In this document: positions 47,039 through 56,653 of the stretch, one piece after another
Numbering within the stretch: position 1 is the stretch's first letter
How the letters are laid out: each line of letters opens with the position of its first letter
NCBI RefSeq assembly: GCF_000235625.1
Contig: NZ_AGTR01000013.1
Location: 62,001-126,000, forward strand
Direction: 5' to 3'
Source: Marinobacter manganoxydans MnI7-9
Lineage (GTDB): Bacteria; Pseudomonadota; Gammaproteobacteria; Pseudomonadales; Oleiphilaceae
Length of the DNA: 64,000 nucleotides
Translations under genes and position numbers: made by a program
Notes under the pieces: model-generated
What the model saw: only the letters and a program-made list of their open reading frames with translations
What the model was told of the DNA's origin: nothing
The model's database searches: none

Positions 47039-47797
47039 ATGGAAGATAAGCAGCGTTCAGTTCAATCCTCTTATGACCACGAGATCAGCCTCGTTGACCT
47101 GGCTTCCACCTTCTTAAAGCGACGTCGAATATTCTACCTCGTATTTCTCGTATCTCTGGCGGCGGGCGTTCTATACGCCATGCTCTTGCCGGAAAAATAT
47201 GATTATGTCAGCTTGTTCAGGCTGGCCGAGAAAGAGTCCGGAAATTTTATTGAGAAGCCGGCCATAGTGATCGCAACGCTGGAGAATCGTTGGCTTCCGG
47301 ACATTGAGGCCCTTCACCAGGCGGAACAGGACCAGTCCATTCCGTTTGAGGTTCGCTTCTCGAACCCGGAGAACACCGGGCTTATCCGGATTGTCTCCGA
47401 AGGCACACCCGCCCAGGAGGAGGGCATCAAGCGAGTTCATCGCCAGCTCATTGAGAAATTGCAACAAACGCAATCCGTAACCGTCTCCAGGCTGCAAGAG
47501 AACCTTGAAAGGCAAATCGAATCGCTCACTTCCACCATTGGCAAGTTGGAGGGTTCTTGGGATGCCGGAGCCGCACTTGCCGATACGGTTGAAAAGCGCC
47601 TTTCCCTGGAGGCGGTCCTCAGTTCCATCCAACCGGCGGAACAACTGCTGCTCAATCGTCAGAGCGCGGAGCGAAAAGGCCCCGCGCGGAGCCTGATTGT
47701 GGTTTTGGCTGCCATGCTGGGTTTGATGGGCGGCATATTTCTTTCGTTTTTTGCTGAGTTTGTAAGCCTGGTAAGAGCCAATCTGAATGAAATGTAG
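47039..47797 (+). CDS. Wzz-like chain-length regulator
   Basis: 252 residues. An N-terminal membrane helix (about 32-50, FYLVFLVSLAAGVLYAMLL), a periplasmic coiled-coil-rich middle (about 130-185) and a C-terminal membrane helix (about 218-240) give the Wzz/PCP topology. No kinase domain is present. It lies upstream of the ops motif and so probably belongs to a separate transcript from the polymer operon. A second, longer Wzz-type gene lies at 52071-53042. Confidence 0.8.
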   Translation: MEDKQRSVQSSYDHEISLVDLASTFLKRRRIFYLVFLVSLAAGVLYAMLLPEKYDYVSLFRLAEKESGNFIEKPAIVIATLENRWLPDIEALHQAEQDQSIPFEVRFSNPENTGLIRIVSEGTPAQEEGIKRVHRQLIEKLQQTQSVTVSRLQENLERQIESLTSTIGKLEGSWDAGAALADTVEKRLSLEAVLSSIQPAEQLLLNRQSAERKGPARSLIVVLAAMLGLMGGIFLSFFAEFVSLVRANLNEM

Positions 47798-47880
47798 GCG
47801 AAAAGATTGAGGTTCTGAAGCTTTAACAATTCTTTACTCTCACAACTCCCTGATAACCCAAGTGTCAGACTTTTTGTCAC

Positions 47881-47908
47881 TTGCTTGTCATAGACATTGC
47901 CGTAAAAT
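47881..47908 (+). promoter_or_regulatory. Possible promoter for the polysaccharide operon
   Basis: TTGCTT at 47881-47886 and TAAAAT at 47903-47908 are separated by 16 nt, about 110 nt before the Wzi-like start and 142 nt before the ops motif. It was assigned by eye only. Confidence 0.35.
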
Positions 47909-48017
47909 CGTCACGCTTCTGAAACAGTTCATTCATCTACCGACAAGGATACAGTTGGGAGTCAGTTGTCCCCTTCCTTTTGCCTGTTTCCTGTCGCTTT
48001 TCAGATAATCCAATTTT

Positions 48018-49499
48018 ATGACCTTAAAACACTGGGCCCTGGTCGGTGGGGCGGTAGCGTGTCTGACAAGTGTTGCTTTATCGGCCGCTCCTTGGCTTGA
48101 GCCTGGCGATTCGCGGGCGCGTTTTGCGGCTCAGAAGCTGGCCGATCGAGGCCATATGGATCGCACTATCAGCACCTGGCCAATGATGTGGAGTGCGGTC
48201 CACAGTGGCCTGGAGGACAGCGTCAGCTCTGATCAGACCTCGGTGGGCTCCGCTGCCGCGTACCTGCGCTTCGAAAAAGAACAGCAGGCTCAGCAGGGCT
48301 TCCGGGGCGAATACAGCCTCTATGGCAGTAGCGAGATACCCGGAGTTCGCGGTTTTGATCAGAACCCGCTTGCGAAAGCCGGTACTGCGATCAACCTCCA
48401 GTGGCAAGGTGAAGTCTGGGCCCTGGGGCTAAAGCCTTCCTATGCCCATGAAAGCGACGATGACGAGGAGCTTCGCCTGGATGGCAGCTATTTGGCTGCG
48501 GCTGCAGGTAACTGGGTGTTGGGCGCTGGGGCCATTGACCGATGGTGGGGGCCCGGCTGGCAGTCCAGCCTCATTCTCTCCAACAACGCCCGCCCCATGC
48601 CGGCGCTTTGGATTAATCGGAACAATACCCACGCTTTTGAAACCCCGTGGTTGAGTTGGATCGGTCCCTGGCAATTCACAGCGCTTGCGGGCCAATATGA
48701 GAGTGACCGTGCGGTGCCCGATGCCAAACTTATTGGCATGCGCTTCACGTTCCGCCCGATCGATGGCCTGGATATTGGTCTTTCACGGGCCATCATGTTT
48801 GGTGGAGAAGGGCGACCTGAAGGCGCGTCGACCATATGGAACGCGCTGATCGGCCGCGATAACGGCCAGCTCGAGGAAGACGACCCTGGCAACCAGCTCG
48901 CCAGCATTGATGCCCGCTATGGATTCGCACTTGGCCAGCAATCCATGGGGCTATACGCCCAGATGATGGGCGAAGACGAAGCTGGCGCTTTCCCGGCCCG
49001 TAAGTCCTGGCTTTTGGGCACGGACTGGACGACGCAGCTATTCAACGCTGATCAGCAATGGTTTGTAGAATATACCAACACCCTGGCGGACGACTTCCTG
49101 GGCGACGCCATGCCCAACATCACCTACGATCACTCCCGCTACCGCTCCGGCTATCGCTATTACGGCCGCAGCATGGGTGCAAGTTTTGATGGCGACTCTG
49201 AAGCGCTCACCCTGGGGGCTTTCAACTTTCTCGACAGCGGCACGAACATCAGTGCCAGGGTAAGTTTCGCGAGACTGAATAAAGAGGGCGCCATCCGCAG
49301 TGAAGTACCGAACGACGATATATTCTATACCGTGCCGGACGTTGATCAGAATGTAACCATTCTCGATTTAGGCTACGGAACGAGATTGCTTAGCGGCTGG
49401 CTGGACCTGAACCTCCAGGCCTCCGATACGAAAATTCAGTACCAGGGTGGAGAGAAAGACCAGTGGTCTTTCGGCGCGACCTGGACTTACCGTTTTTGA
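48018..49499 (+). CDS. Capsule assembly Wzi family protein
   Basis: 493 residues. The signal peptide has the core ALVGGAVACLTSVALSA with cleavage near residue 24. The mature chain is a beta-barrel with blocks such as GAIDRWWGPGWQSSLILS and the C-terminal WTYRF ending in Phe. Wzi proteins sit in the outer membrane and help fix capsular polysaccharide to the surface. The ops motif lies inside the codons of the signal peptide, residues about 11-15 (GAVAC). It is the first gene of a run continuing to Wzx at 59264; each gene from 49534 onward overlaps its neighbour by 1-4 nt. Confidence 0.9.
   Translation: MTLKHWALVGGAVACLTSVALSAAPWLEPGDSRARFAAQKLADRGHMDRTISTWPMMWSAVHSGLEDSVSSDQTSVGSAAAYLRFEKEQQAQQGFRGEYSLYGSSEIPGVRGFDQNPLAKAGTAINLQWQGEVWALGLKPSYAHESDDDEELRLDGSYLAAAAGNWVLGAGAIDRWWGPGWQSSLILSNNARPMPALWINRNNTHAFETPWLSWIGPWQFTALAGQYESDRAVPDAKLIGMRFTFRPIDGLDIGLSRAIMFGGEGRPEGASTIWNALIGRDNGQLEEDDPGNQLASIDARYGFALGQQSMGLYAQMMGEDEAGAFPARKSWLLGTDWTTQLFNADQQWFVEYTNTLADDFLGDAMPNITYDHSRYRSGYRYYGRSMGASFDGDSEALTLGAFNFLDSGTNISARVSFARLNKEGAIRSEVPNDDIFYTVPDVDQNVTILDLGYGTRLLSGWLDLNLQASDTKIQYQGGEKDQWSFGATWTYRF
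48050..48061 (+). promoter_or_regulatory. ops element, RfaH loading site
   Basis: GGCGGTAGCGTG is an exact match to the E. coli ops core and is preceded by GG, as in the 3' half of JUMPstart elements. It lies on the coding strand 32 nt inside the Wzi-like gene, where ops usually lies in the untranslated leader. rfaH is encoded 1.1 kb upstream on the same strand. Confidence 0.88.
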
Positions 49500-49533
49500 A
49501 TTTCAATAAACCTAATCCCGGATATCATTACCC

Positions 49534-52071
49534 GTGAAGCTGAAAAACCTCTTGCTCCCCCTGGCAATGCTGCTCCCCATGCCAGTAACCGCCCAGTCCA
49601 TCAGCCAGTCCCAGATCGAACAGTTTCAGAGCCTGCCCCGGGCCCAACAGGAAGCCTTGGCCAGCCAGTACGGTCTCGATCTGGACGATATACAATCCTC
49701 GGGGCAACGGAATCAGCGCCCTCAAGACGTTCAGGTCGTAGAGCCAGTCGCGAGTATTACCGACGAAGACAGGGAACAGGCGCGCAGAGAGAAGGAAGAA
49801 GACAAGAAAGAGCAGGAAGCTGCGGATAAAAACGGAGGGCTGAAACCATTCGGCTATGATCTTTTCAGAGGCAGCCCAACCACTTTCGCCCCGGTGACAG
49901 AGATCCCTGTTCCTTCCGAGTACACACTCGGCCCGGGTGACGTATTGCGAATCCAGCTTTGGGGTAAGGAAAATCAGAGCCTGGACCTGCCCATCAGCCG
50001 GGATGGCACCATCAGCTTCCCCCAGTCCGGGCCCATGAGCCTGGCAGGGCTGAGCTTTGATGAGGCGCGGCAGCAAATCCGTAAGCAGGTATCCGAGCAA
50101 TACATTGGTGTCCAGGCCAGTGTCTCCCTGGGCGAACTGCGAAGCATGCGGGTGTTCGTGCTTGGGGAGGCCCGCAACCCCGGTTCCTATTCAGTCAGTT
50201 CGCTCTCTACCATTACCAACGCTTTGTACGTCTCTGGTGGCATCAAACAAACCGGCTCCTTACGAAACCTTCAACACAAACGTGATGGCAAGCTTGTGGG
50301 CACGCTGGATCTCTATGAGTTACTGCTCCAGGGTGACAGCTCCAACGATAACCGCCTGCAACCAGGCGATGTGATATTCATTCCGTCCGTAGGCAAGCGC
50401 GCCGGTATCGAAGGCGAGGTACACCGCCCCGCATTGTACGAGCTTAAAAACGAAAACACTCTGGCGGACCTAGTTGGCATGGCCGGTGGTCTTACCTCGC
50501 AGGCCTATCCCCAGCGCATAAATATAGAGCGGACTAACGAAGATTTTCTCAGGATCATCGCTGAGGCCGATTACACAGCCGCCAAAGGAAAGAAAGCAAG
50601 AATCCAGGCCGGTGACAGAGTGAATATTCCGTCAATCTCCGATATCACTGGTCAATACGTTGAGATCGCCGGTGCGGCCACACGCCCGGGCCGTTTTGCC
50701 TGGATGCCTGGTATGCGGGTGAGTTCAATTATCGGGAATATTGATGCGGATTTGATGTCCAGTGCTGACAAGCGCTACGCGGCTATCGTTCGCACCGACA
50801 AATCCACTGATACGATTTCAGTGCTGAACCTAAGGTTGAGAAAAGCCATCCAAAATCCGGGTAGTGAGTTCGATTTCCAGCTGGAGGAAAAAGACAAGCT
50901 GCTGATCTTCTCAGATGCCGGAAAAGTAGAGCGCGAAGAGGAGCTTCCCGAGAAGAGCGACGAGATTGAGGATGAAGATCGGCGCGAGTTCACTCGTGAA
51001 CGTCTTTTTGAACCAGTGCTTCGTCGCTTGAAGAGCCAGGCAACACCTTCATCGCCACAAAGGACCATTCAGATAACCGGGCCCGTCCGATATCCTGGTG
51101 AATATCCCCTACCTGCCTCCAGGCAGCTTGCGGATGCAGTTTTCGTGGCCGGGGGTTTGAAGGACTCGGCATCGCTCTTCAATGCAGAAGTGGCGCGCTA
51201 CACCACCGATGACGATGGCATCGGCAAGACCCGGATCCTCAACGTGAATCTGGCCGATGCCATGGACGGTAATGGCACCCTGGCCCTCCAGAGCCGCGAC
51301 CGGATATTGATCAAATCCATTCCGGAGTTCGCGAAAACCAGCACGATTGAACTGAAAGGTGAGGTGCGTTACCCGGGCGAATACACATTCCGGGATGGGG
51401 AGACCCTGAAACAAGTGATTGAACGTGCCGGCGGCCTGACTGACAACGCCTTCCCGAGAGGCGCGGTATTTACCCGGGCCAAGCTGCGTCAGTTGGAAGC
51501 GCAGCGCCTGCGTGAAGCGGAAGAGCGCCTGCAGGGAGATCTCCTCGGCGTTCAGCTTGAAGGCGATGGGCTAGGCGGCGAGAGTGCTGACCGGGCGCAG
51601 CAGGTCGAGGAGCTGCTTGAAGATGTTCAAAGCAGCCGACCGGTTGGTCGTATGGTGGTTGACCTCGAGGCAGTTGTGAACGACGAGGGCTATCAGGCGA
51701 TCCGCCTTCAGGACGGCGATACGTTGACCGTTCCAACCATTCCCCAGTCCGTCACCGTATTCGGCGAAGTGCAATTTCCTACTAGCCACCTCCACCAGGC
51801 CGGCCTGACTGTGGATGACTACCTTGATCGTTCCGGCGGGCCGACGCGCCAGGCCGACGAAAGCCGTGTGTACGTTGTGAGGGCAGATGGGTCGGTAATG
51901 CTTCCTGAGAAAAGCCGTTGGTTTGGTAGCAGGAGCCAACAGTTGGAACCGGGCGATACGATTATCATGCCGATTGATGTGGACCGCCTGAATCAGCTTG
52001 AGCTTTGGTCTAACGTTAGCCAAATCGTTTATCAAATGGCCTTGGGTGCAGCAGCGGTAGGAAACCTGTAA
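49534..52071 (+). CDS. Large SLBB polysaccharide export protein (Wza-like)
   Basis: 845 residues, starting at GTG. The signal peptide MKLKNLLLPLAMLLPMPVTA has no lipobox cysteine, unlike classical Wza. A charged linker (about 65-105, EREKEED-type) precedes a Poly_export domain (about 125-215, YTLGPGDVLRIQLWG) and then several SLBB domains (at about 215-300, 300-365, 375-440, 515-600, 610-690 and 725-815). Such long proteins form the outer-membrane and periplasmic channel for surface polysaccharides. Its end overlaps the Wzz gene by 1 nt. Confidence 0.92.
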   Translation: MKLKNLLLPLAMLLPMPVTAQSISQSQIEQFQSLPRAQQEALASQYGLDLDDIQSSGQRNQRPQDVQVVEPVASITDEDREQARREKEEDKKEQEAADKNGGLKPFGYDLFRGSPTTFAPVTEIPVPSEYTLGPGDVLRIQLWGKENQSLDLPISRDGTISFPQSGPMSLAGLSFDEARQQIRKQVSEQYIGVQASVSLGELRSMRVFVLGEARNPGSYSVSSLSTITNALYVSGGIKQTGSLRNLQHKRDGKLVGTLDLYELLLQGDSSNDNRLQPGDVIFIPSVGKRAGIEGEVHRPALYELKNENTLADLVGMAGGLTSQAYPQRINIERTNEDFLRIIAEADYTAAKGKKARIQAGDRVNIPSISDITGQYVEIAGAATRPGRFAWMPGMRVSSIIGNIDADLMSSADKRYAAIVRTDKSTDTISVLNLRLRKAIQNPGSEFDFQLEEKDKLLIFSDAGKVEREEELPEKSDEIEDEDRREFTRERLFEPVLRRLKSQATPSSPQRTIQITGPVRYPGEYPLPASRQLADAVFVAGGLKDSASLFNAEVARYTTDDDGIGKTRILNVNLADAMDGNGTLALQSRDRILIKSIPEFAKTSTIELKGEVRYPGEYTFRDGETLKQVIERAGGLTDNAFPRGAVFTRAKLRQLEAQRLREAEERLQGDLLGVQLEGDGLGGESADRAQQVEELLEDVQSSRPVGRMVVDLEAVVNDEGYQAIRLQDGDTLTVPTIPQSVTVFGEVQFPTSHLHQAGLTVDDYLDRSGGPTRQADESRVYVVRADGSVMLPEKSRWFGSRSQQLEPGDTIIMPIDVDRLNQLELWSNVSQIVYQMALGAAAVGNL

Positions 52072-53042
52072 TGACTAAATACGAACCCCACACGCATGAG
52101 CCAACAAAGGAACTGGGCCGTTATCCGGATGACGAAATAGATCTGCGGGAACTGTTCCTGACGCTTTGGCGGGGCAAATGGATAATTCTGGCTACTACAG
52201 TCGCCTTTGCTGCTGCTGGTGTGTTCTACGCCCTCAGCAAGCCCAATATCTACCAGGCCGGCGTATTGCTGGCGCCGGCCCAGGATGAAGGCAGCGCAGG
52301 TGGGTTAGGTGGCCAATTAGGTGGTCTGGCCAGCCTGGCCGGAATCAATCTGGGTAGTGGCGGTGCCAACAAAACCGTGATGGCCAAGCAGGTGTTGCAA
52401 TCCCGCGCCTTTCTCGCTGATTTCATTCATCGCCATAATCTTAGCGTGGCGCTCATGGCGACCGAAGGCTGGGACATCAATAGCCAAGAATGGGTGATCA
52501 ACCGGGAAGTCTACAATCCACAAAGCGGTGAGTGGCTTCAGGATGAGGATGGCAAAAGCCAAAATCCAACCGACTGGGATTTGGTTAAGAAATTCAAAGA
52601 AAACCACCTCAGCATTTCTGATGACAAAGAGACTGGCATGGTCACTGTAAACATAAAAAGCCAGTCTCCACCAGTTGCGAAAGAATGGGCGGAAAAGCTG
52701 GTGCACGACATCAATGAGCATATGCGCCAACAAGATGTGAAAGACGCCGAAGCTAGGATTGCTTATCTGGAAGAAAAACTCGGCGAAACCAATATCGCTG
52801 GCATGCAGCAAGTGTTCTACCAGTTAATTGAAAGTGAAACGCGCACCGTTATGTTGGCCAACGCCCAAAATGAATACATTTTCAAAACTGTAGACCCAGC
52901 AGTCGTGCCGCAAGAAAAAAGCGAACCCAAAAGAGCCCTTGTCGCTATCGTGGCAACCATGTTGGGCGGAATGCTGGGGGTCTTTGCGGTCTTTGTCCGA
53001 GCTTTTATTCGTGGCGGCCAAAAAGAGAAAGAAAACGTATGA
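52071..53042 (+). CDS. Wzz/GNVR-type polysaccharide co-polymerase without kinase domain
   Basis: 323 residues: TM1 about 37-57, a large periplasmic domain with [18 protein letters not shown] and coiled-coil-like helices ([16 protein letters not shown]), and TM2 about 292-313 ending in a short basic tail. There is no cytoplasmic tyrosine-kinase domain, and no separate Wzc or Wzb gene occurs in the window. It is coupled to both neighbours by 1- and 4-nt overlaps. It likely sets polymer length together with the Wzy product. Confidence 0.9.
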   Translation: MTKYEPHTHEPTKELGRYPDDEIDLRELFLTLWRGKWIILATTVAFAAAGVFYALSKPNIYQAGVLLAPAQDEGSAGGLGGQLGGLASLAGINLGSGGANKTVMAKQVLQSRAFLADFIHRHNLSVALMATEGWDINSQEWVINREVYNPQSGEWLQDEDGKSQNPTDWDLVKKFKENHLSISDDKETGMVTVNIKSQSPPVAKEWAEKLVHDINEHMRQQDVKDAEARIAYLEEKLGETNIAGMQQVFYQLIESETRTVMLANAQNEYIFKTVDPAVVPQEKSEPKRALVAIVATMLGGMLGVFAVFVRAFIRGGQKEKENV

Positions 53043-54112
53043 AATTGCTTGTAACCGGCGGCGCGGGCTTCATAGGCTCTGCCGTAATTCGCCACATCAT
53101 TACCAACACCAGAGATGAAGTGGTCAACCTCGATAAACTCACTTACGCCGGCAACTTGGAAAGTCTGGCGGAAGTGAGCGATAGCGGGCGTTACGCCTTT
53201 GAACAGGTAGATATCTGCAACCGCGCGGAAGTGGACCGCGTACTTGCTCAACACCGGCCAGATGCCATTATGCATCTGGCCGCCGAAAGCCACGTAGACC
53301 GCTCAATCGATGGCCCGGCAGATTTCATCGAGACCAACATTGTAGGCACCTATACCCTGCTCGAAGCCACCCGCCAATACTGGCAGGAGCTGAGGGGCGA
53401 CAAAAAAGACAACTTCCGCTTCCATCATATAAGCACAGACGAAGTCTACGGCGACCTCCCGCACCCGACCGAAACCGAGAATGCGGAAGAACACCTGTTC
53501 ACAGAAGACACGGCTTACGCCCCAAGCAGCCCATACTCAGCAAGCAAAGCCAGCTCAGACCACCTGGTTCGGGCCTGGCGGCGGACCTATGGCCTGCCAA
53601 CCCTGCTGACCAACTGCAGCAACAACTACGGCCCCTACCACTTCCCGGAAAAGCTCATCCCGTTGATGATCCTGAACGCCCTGGAAGGCAAGCCGCTACC
53701 GGTATACGGAAAAGGCGACCAGGTCCGGGACTGGCTCTATGTGGAAGACCATGCCCGTGCCCTCTATAAAGTGGTCACCGAAGGTACACCAGGCGAAACC
53801 TACAACATCGGTGGCCACAATGAAAAACAAAACATCGAGGTGGTGCATACTATTTGCGACATTCTCCAGGAACTGCGCCCGCAACAAACCAGCTACCGTG
53901 ACCTAATCACCACTGTTAAAGACCGCCCAGGCCACGACAGGCGCTATGCGATAGACGCCGGCAAAATCCGGGAAGAACTGGGCTGGACGCCCCAAGAAAC
54001 TTTCGAAACAGGCATCCGACAAACCGTTCAGTGGTACCTTCAAAATCTTGACTGGTGCCAGCGGGTGCAAGATGGCACATACCAAAGGGAACGCCTCGGA
54101 GAAGTAGTATGA
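53039..54112 (+). CDS. rfbB: dTDP-glucose 4,6-dehydratase
   Basis: 357 residues, SDR fold. NAD-binding [14 protein letters not shown] lies at the N-terminus, the catalytic STDEVYGDL and [15 protein letters not shown] blocks follow, and [13 protein letters not shown] is also typical. It converts dTDP-glucose to dTDP-4-keto-6-deoxyglucose. It overlaps Wzz and rfbA by 4 nt each. No rfbC or rfbD follows, so the product is not expected to go to rhamnose within this cluster. Confidence 0.96.
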   Translation: MKLLVTGGAGFIGSAVIRHIITNTRDEVVNLDKLTYAGNLESLAEVSDSGRYAFEQVDICNRAEVDRVLAQHRPDAIMHLAAESHVDRSIDGPADFIETNIVGTYTLLEATRQYWQELRGDKKDNFRFHHISTDEVYGDLPHPTETENAEEHLFTEDTAYAPSSPYSASKASSDHLVRAWRRTYGLPTLLTNCSNNYGPYHFPEKLIPLMILNALEGKPLPVYGKGDQVRDWLYVEDHARALYKVVTEGTPGETYNIGGHNEKQNIEVVHTICDILQELRPQQTSYRDLITTVKDRPGHDRRYAIDAGKIREELGWTPQETFETGIRQTVQWYLQNLDWCQRVQDGTYQRERLGEVV

Positions 54113-54981
54113 AAGGTATAATCCTGGCAGGTGGCTCCGGCACCCGCCTTTATCCCATAACGCTCGGCACCTCCAAACAACTCCTGCCAGTGTACGACAA
54201 ACCCATGATCTACTACCCGCTCTCCGTACTCATGCTGGCGGGCATCCGGGATATCCTCATCATCACTACCCCGGAAGATCAGGGAGGCTTCAAACGCGCA
54301 CTGGGTAGCGGCGAACAGTTTGGGGTTAACCTGTCCTACGAAATCCAGCCAAGCCCGGACGGACTCGCCCAAGCCTTCATCATCGGCGAGGAATTTATTG
54401 GTGAAGACAGCGTATGCCTGGTCCTAGGCGACAATATTTTCTACGGCCAAGGCTTCAGTCCCAAGTTGAAACAAGCTGCCCAGCGAACGGAAGGTGCGAC
54501 CATATTCGGCTATCAGGTAAAAGATCCGGAACGTTTCGGCGTAGTAGAGTTCGACGAAAACAAACACGCCATCTCCATCGAAGAAAAGCCCGAACATCCA
54601 AAATCTCACTATGCTATAACTGGCCTTTATTTTTACGACAACAAGGTGGTAGAAATCGCTAAACAGGTAAAACCCAGCAATCGGGGAGAACTGGAAATCA
54701 CCTGCGTAAACCGGGCCTATTTGGAGCAAGGCAAGCTGAGCGTAGAACTACTCGGTCGGGGCTTTGCCTGGTTGGACACTGGCACCCACGAAAGCCTGCT
54801 GGAAGCAGCTCAGTTCGTGGAAACAGTAGAGAAGCGCCAAGGCTACAAAATTGCCTGTCTCGAAGAAATCGGGCTCCACCAAGGCTGGCTGGCCAAAGAG
54901 CAATTCCTACAACAGGCCGACCAGCTCAAGAAAAACGGATACGGCCAATATCTGCTAGATATTCTGGAAGATGCGAAATGA
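54109..54981 (+). CDS. rfbA: Glucose-1-phosphate thymidylyltransferase
   Basis: 290 residues with [28 protein letters not shown], shown here only in part as the nucleotide-binding GGSGTRLYP and [11 protein letters not shown], then [11 protein letters not shown] and [14 protein letters not shown]. It makes dTDP-glucose from glucose-1-phosphate and dTTP, the substrate of RfbB. ATG 54109 overlaps the rfbB stop by 4 nt. Confidence 0.96.
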   Translation: MKGIILAGGSGTRLYPITLGTSKQLLPVYDKPMIYYPLSVLMLAGIRDILIITTPEDQGGFKRALGSGEQFGVNLSYEIQPSPDGLAQAFIIGEEFIGEDSVCLVLGDNIFYGQGFSPKLKQAAQRTEGATIFGYQVKDPERFGVVEFDENKHAISIEEKPEHPKSHYAITGLYFYDNKVVEIAKQVKPSNRGELEITCVNRAYLEQGKLSVELLGRGFAWLDTGTHESLLEAAQFVETVEKRQGYKIACLEEIGLHQGWLAKEQFLQQADQLKKNGYGQYLLDILEDAK

Positions 54982-56090
54982 TCCCCGTCACCAAGCCTTT
55001 CATGCCAAACCGGGAAAAACTGGACCAGTACCTGGATGGAATCTATGAGCGAAAGTGGCTGACCAATAATGGCCCCTTGGCGCAGGAACTTACAAGCAGG
55101 CTGGAAGAGTATCTTGGCGTTGAAAACCTGCTACTGGTATCTAACGGCACGCTGGCGCTGCAAATTGCCTATCGTGTTCTAGGAATTAATGAGCCGGTAA
55201 ATGGAAAGCCCGCAGAGGCGATTACAACACCTTTTACCTTCATTGCCACTGCAAGTTCTCTGAAGTGGGACGGCATTCAACCAGTGTTTGCAGACATCGA
55301 CCCGGAAACTTGGTGTCTAGCCTCGAAGAATATTGAGGCACAAATCACCCAACAAACCCGTGCAATTGTTCCAGTACACGTTTTTGGAAACGCGTGTGAT
55401 GTTGAAACCATCGATTCAATCGCTCAAAAGTACAACCTTAAGGTTATCTACGACGCTTGCCACGCGTTCGGCGTGAAATACCAAGGCGAAAGCTTACTCA
55501 AACACGGCGACGCAGCCACTTTGAGCTTCCACGCCACCAAGCTGTTCCACACAGGTGAGGGAGGGGCCATTATCTTCAAGCGCAAGGAAGATTTGGAGCG
55601 GGCGAAGAAATTGATCAATTTCGGTATAAGCGGGCCGGAGAGTATTGAAGAGCTGGGCATCAACGCTAAGATGAACGAATTTCAGGCAGCCATGGGTTTG
55701 TGTGTGTTGGATGAAATGGAAGCGAACATGGCTGCCCGATACGCAGTTTGGGATAGTTACGAACGTGAGCTTGCTGGTTCAGTTCAACTTCAAAAGAAGA
55801 GTGAGGACCTTTACTACAACGCATCCTACTTTCCCGCCGTGTTCGAGTGTGAGTCTGTGGCTCTTCAGGTGGCAGGTCTTCTTAAACAAAACGGAATTCT
55901 GGCACGCCGATATTTTTTTCCTTCGCTGGAAACCGTCGAGTGTTTAGGTCGAAAGGATTACCAGCCAGTTTCGCATGACATAGCTGGGCGGATACTGTGT
56001 CTCCCAATTTATGCAGGCATAGAAGAGAAGGCACAGAAGAGTGTTATTGATGTGATTAAGTTATGCTTGGCAAAAGGGCGTCAAAGATAA
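54978..56090 (+). CDS. DegT/DnrJ PLP aminotransferase, VioA-like
   Basis: 370 residues, complete DegT/DnrJ/EryC1 fold. The PLP lysine is in [17 protein letters not shown] near residue 183. The N-terminus ITKP-type [16 protein letters not shown] and [12 protein letters not shown] resemble VioA, which makes dTDP-4-amino-4,6-dideoxyglucose (dTDP-Qui4N) from the RfbB product. A C3 (FdtB-type) or Fuc4N-type (WecE) activity cannot be excluded from sequence alone. It is coupled to rfbA and to the following acetyltransferase. Confidence 0.88.
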   Translation: MIPVTKPFMPNREKLDQYLDGIYERKWLTNNGPLAQELTSRLEEYLGVENLLLVSNGTLALQIAYRVLGINEPVNGKPAEAITTPFTFIATASSLKWDGIQPVFADIDPETWCLASKNIEAQITQQTRAIVPVHVFGNACDVETIDSIAQKYNLKVIYDACHAFGVKYQGESLLKHGDAATLSFHATKLFHTGEGGAIIFKRKEDLERAKKLINFGISGPESIEELGINAKMNEFQAAMGLCVLDEMEANMAARYAVWDSYERELAGSVQLQKKSEDLYYNASYFPAVFECESVALQVAGLLKQNGILARRYFFPSLETVECLGRKDYQPVSHDIAGRILCLPIYAGIEEKAQKSVIDVIKLCLAKGRQR

Positions 56091-56653
56091 TGGCATTTCT
56101 ATCACGTGAGCATCTAGAAAATCTTGGACTTTCTGAAATTGGCTCTCATGTGTTTATCTCAGATAAAGCATCATTTTATAACCCTGCGAAAATAGCTATA
56201 GGTAATCATGTTCGTATTGATGATTTCTGTGTTCTTTCTGCGGGTGAGGGCGGAATCGAAATCGGAAACTATGTTCATGTTGCTGTGTTTAGCTCATTGA
56301 TTGGAGCAGGGCGAATCAAGCTGTCTGACTTTGTAAATCTTTCCTCTCGCGTCTCGATCTATAGTAGTAACGATGATTACACTGGAGCAGCTTTGACCAA
56401 TCCGATGGTTCCGGCTGAATTCAAGAATGTTCAATCGGCTGATGTAGAGTTGAAGAAACACGTCATCGTGGGTTCAGGCAGCGTTATCCTGCCTGGTGTT
56501 ACCCTAAACGAGGGTGCGGCAATAGGCGCGCTAAGCATGGTGGTAAAGGACTGTGAAGAGTTCACTATCTATTCGGGGGTTCCCGTTAAAGCATTAAAAT
56601 CCAGAAAAAGAGACCTGAAGAAACTTGAGCATCGGTTTCTGAATTCCCAATGA
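56090..56653 (+). CDS. Left-handed beta-helix acetyltransferase
   Basis: 187 residues of hexapeptide-repeat type, with repeats such as IAIGNHVRIDDFCVLSAG and VIVGSGSVILPGVTLNEGAAIGALSMV and a C-terminal helix KSRKRDLKKL. The likely job is N-acetylation of the 4-amino sugar nucleotide (VioB/WecD-equivalent), giving a dTDP-4-acetamido-4,6-dideoxyhexose. ATG 56090 overlaps the aminotransferase stop by 1 nt; GC begins to fall here. Confidence 0.82.
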   Translation: MAFLSREHLENLGLSEIGSHVFISDKASFYNPAKIAIGNHVRIDDFCVLSAGEGGIEIGNYVHVAVFSSLIGAGRIKLSDFVNLSSRVSIYSSNDDYTGAALTNPMVPAEFKNVQSADVELKKHVIVGSGSVILPGVTLNEGAAIGALSMVVKDCEEFTIYSGVPVKALKSRKRDLKKLEHRFLNSQ

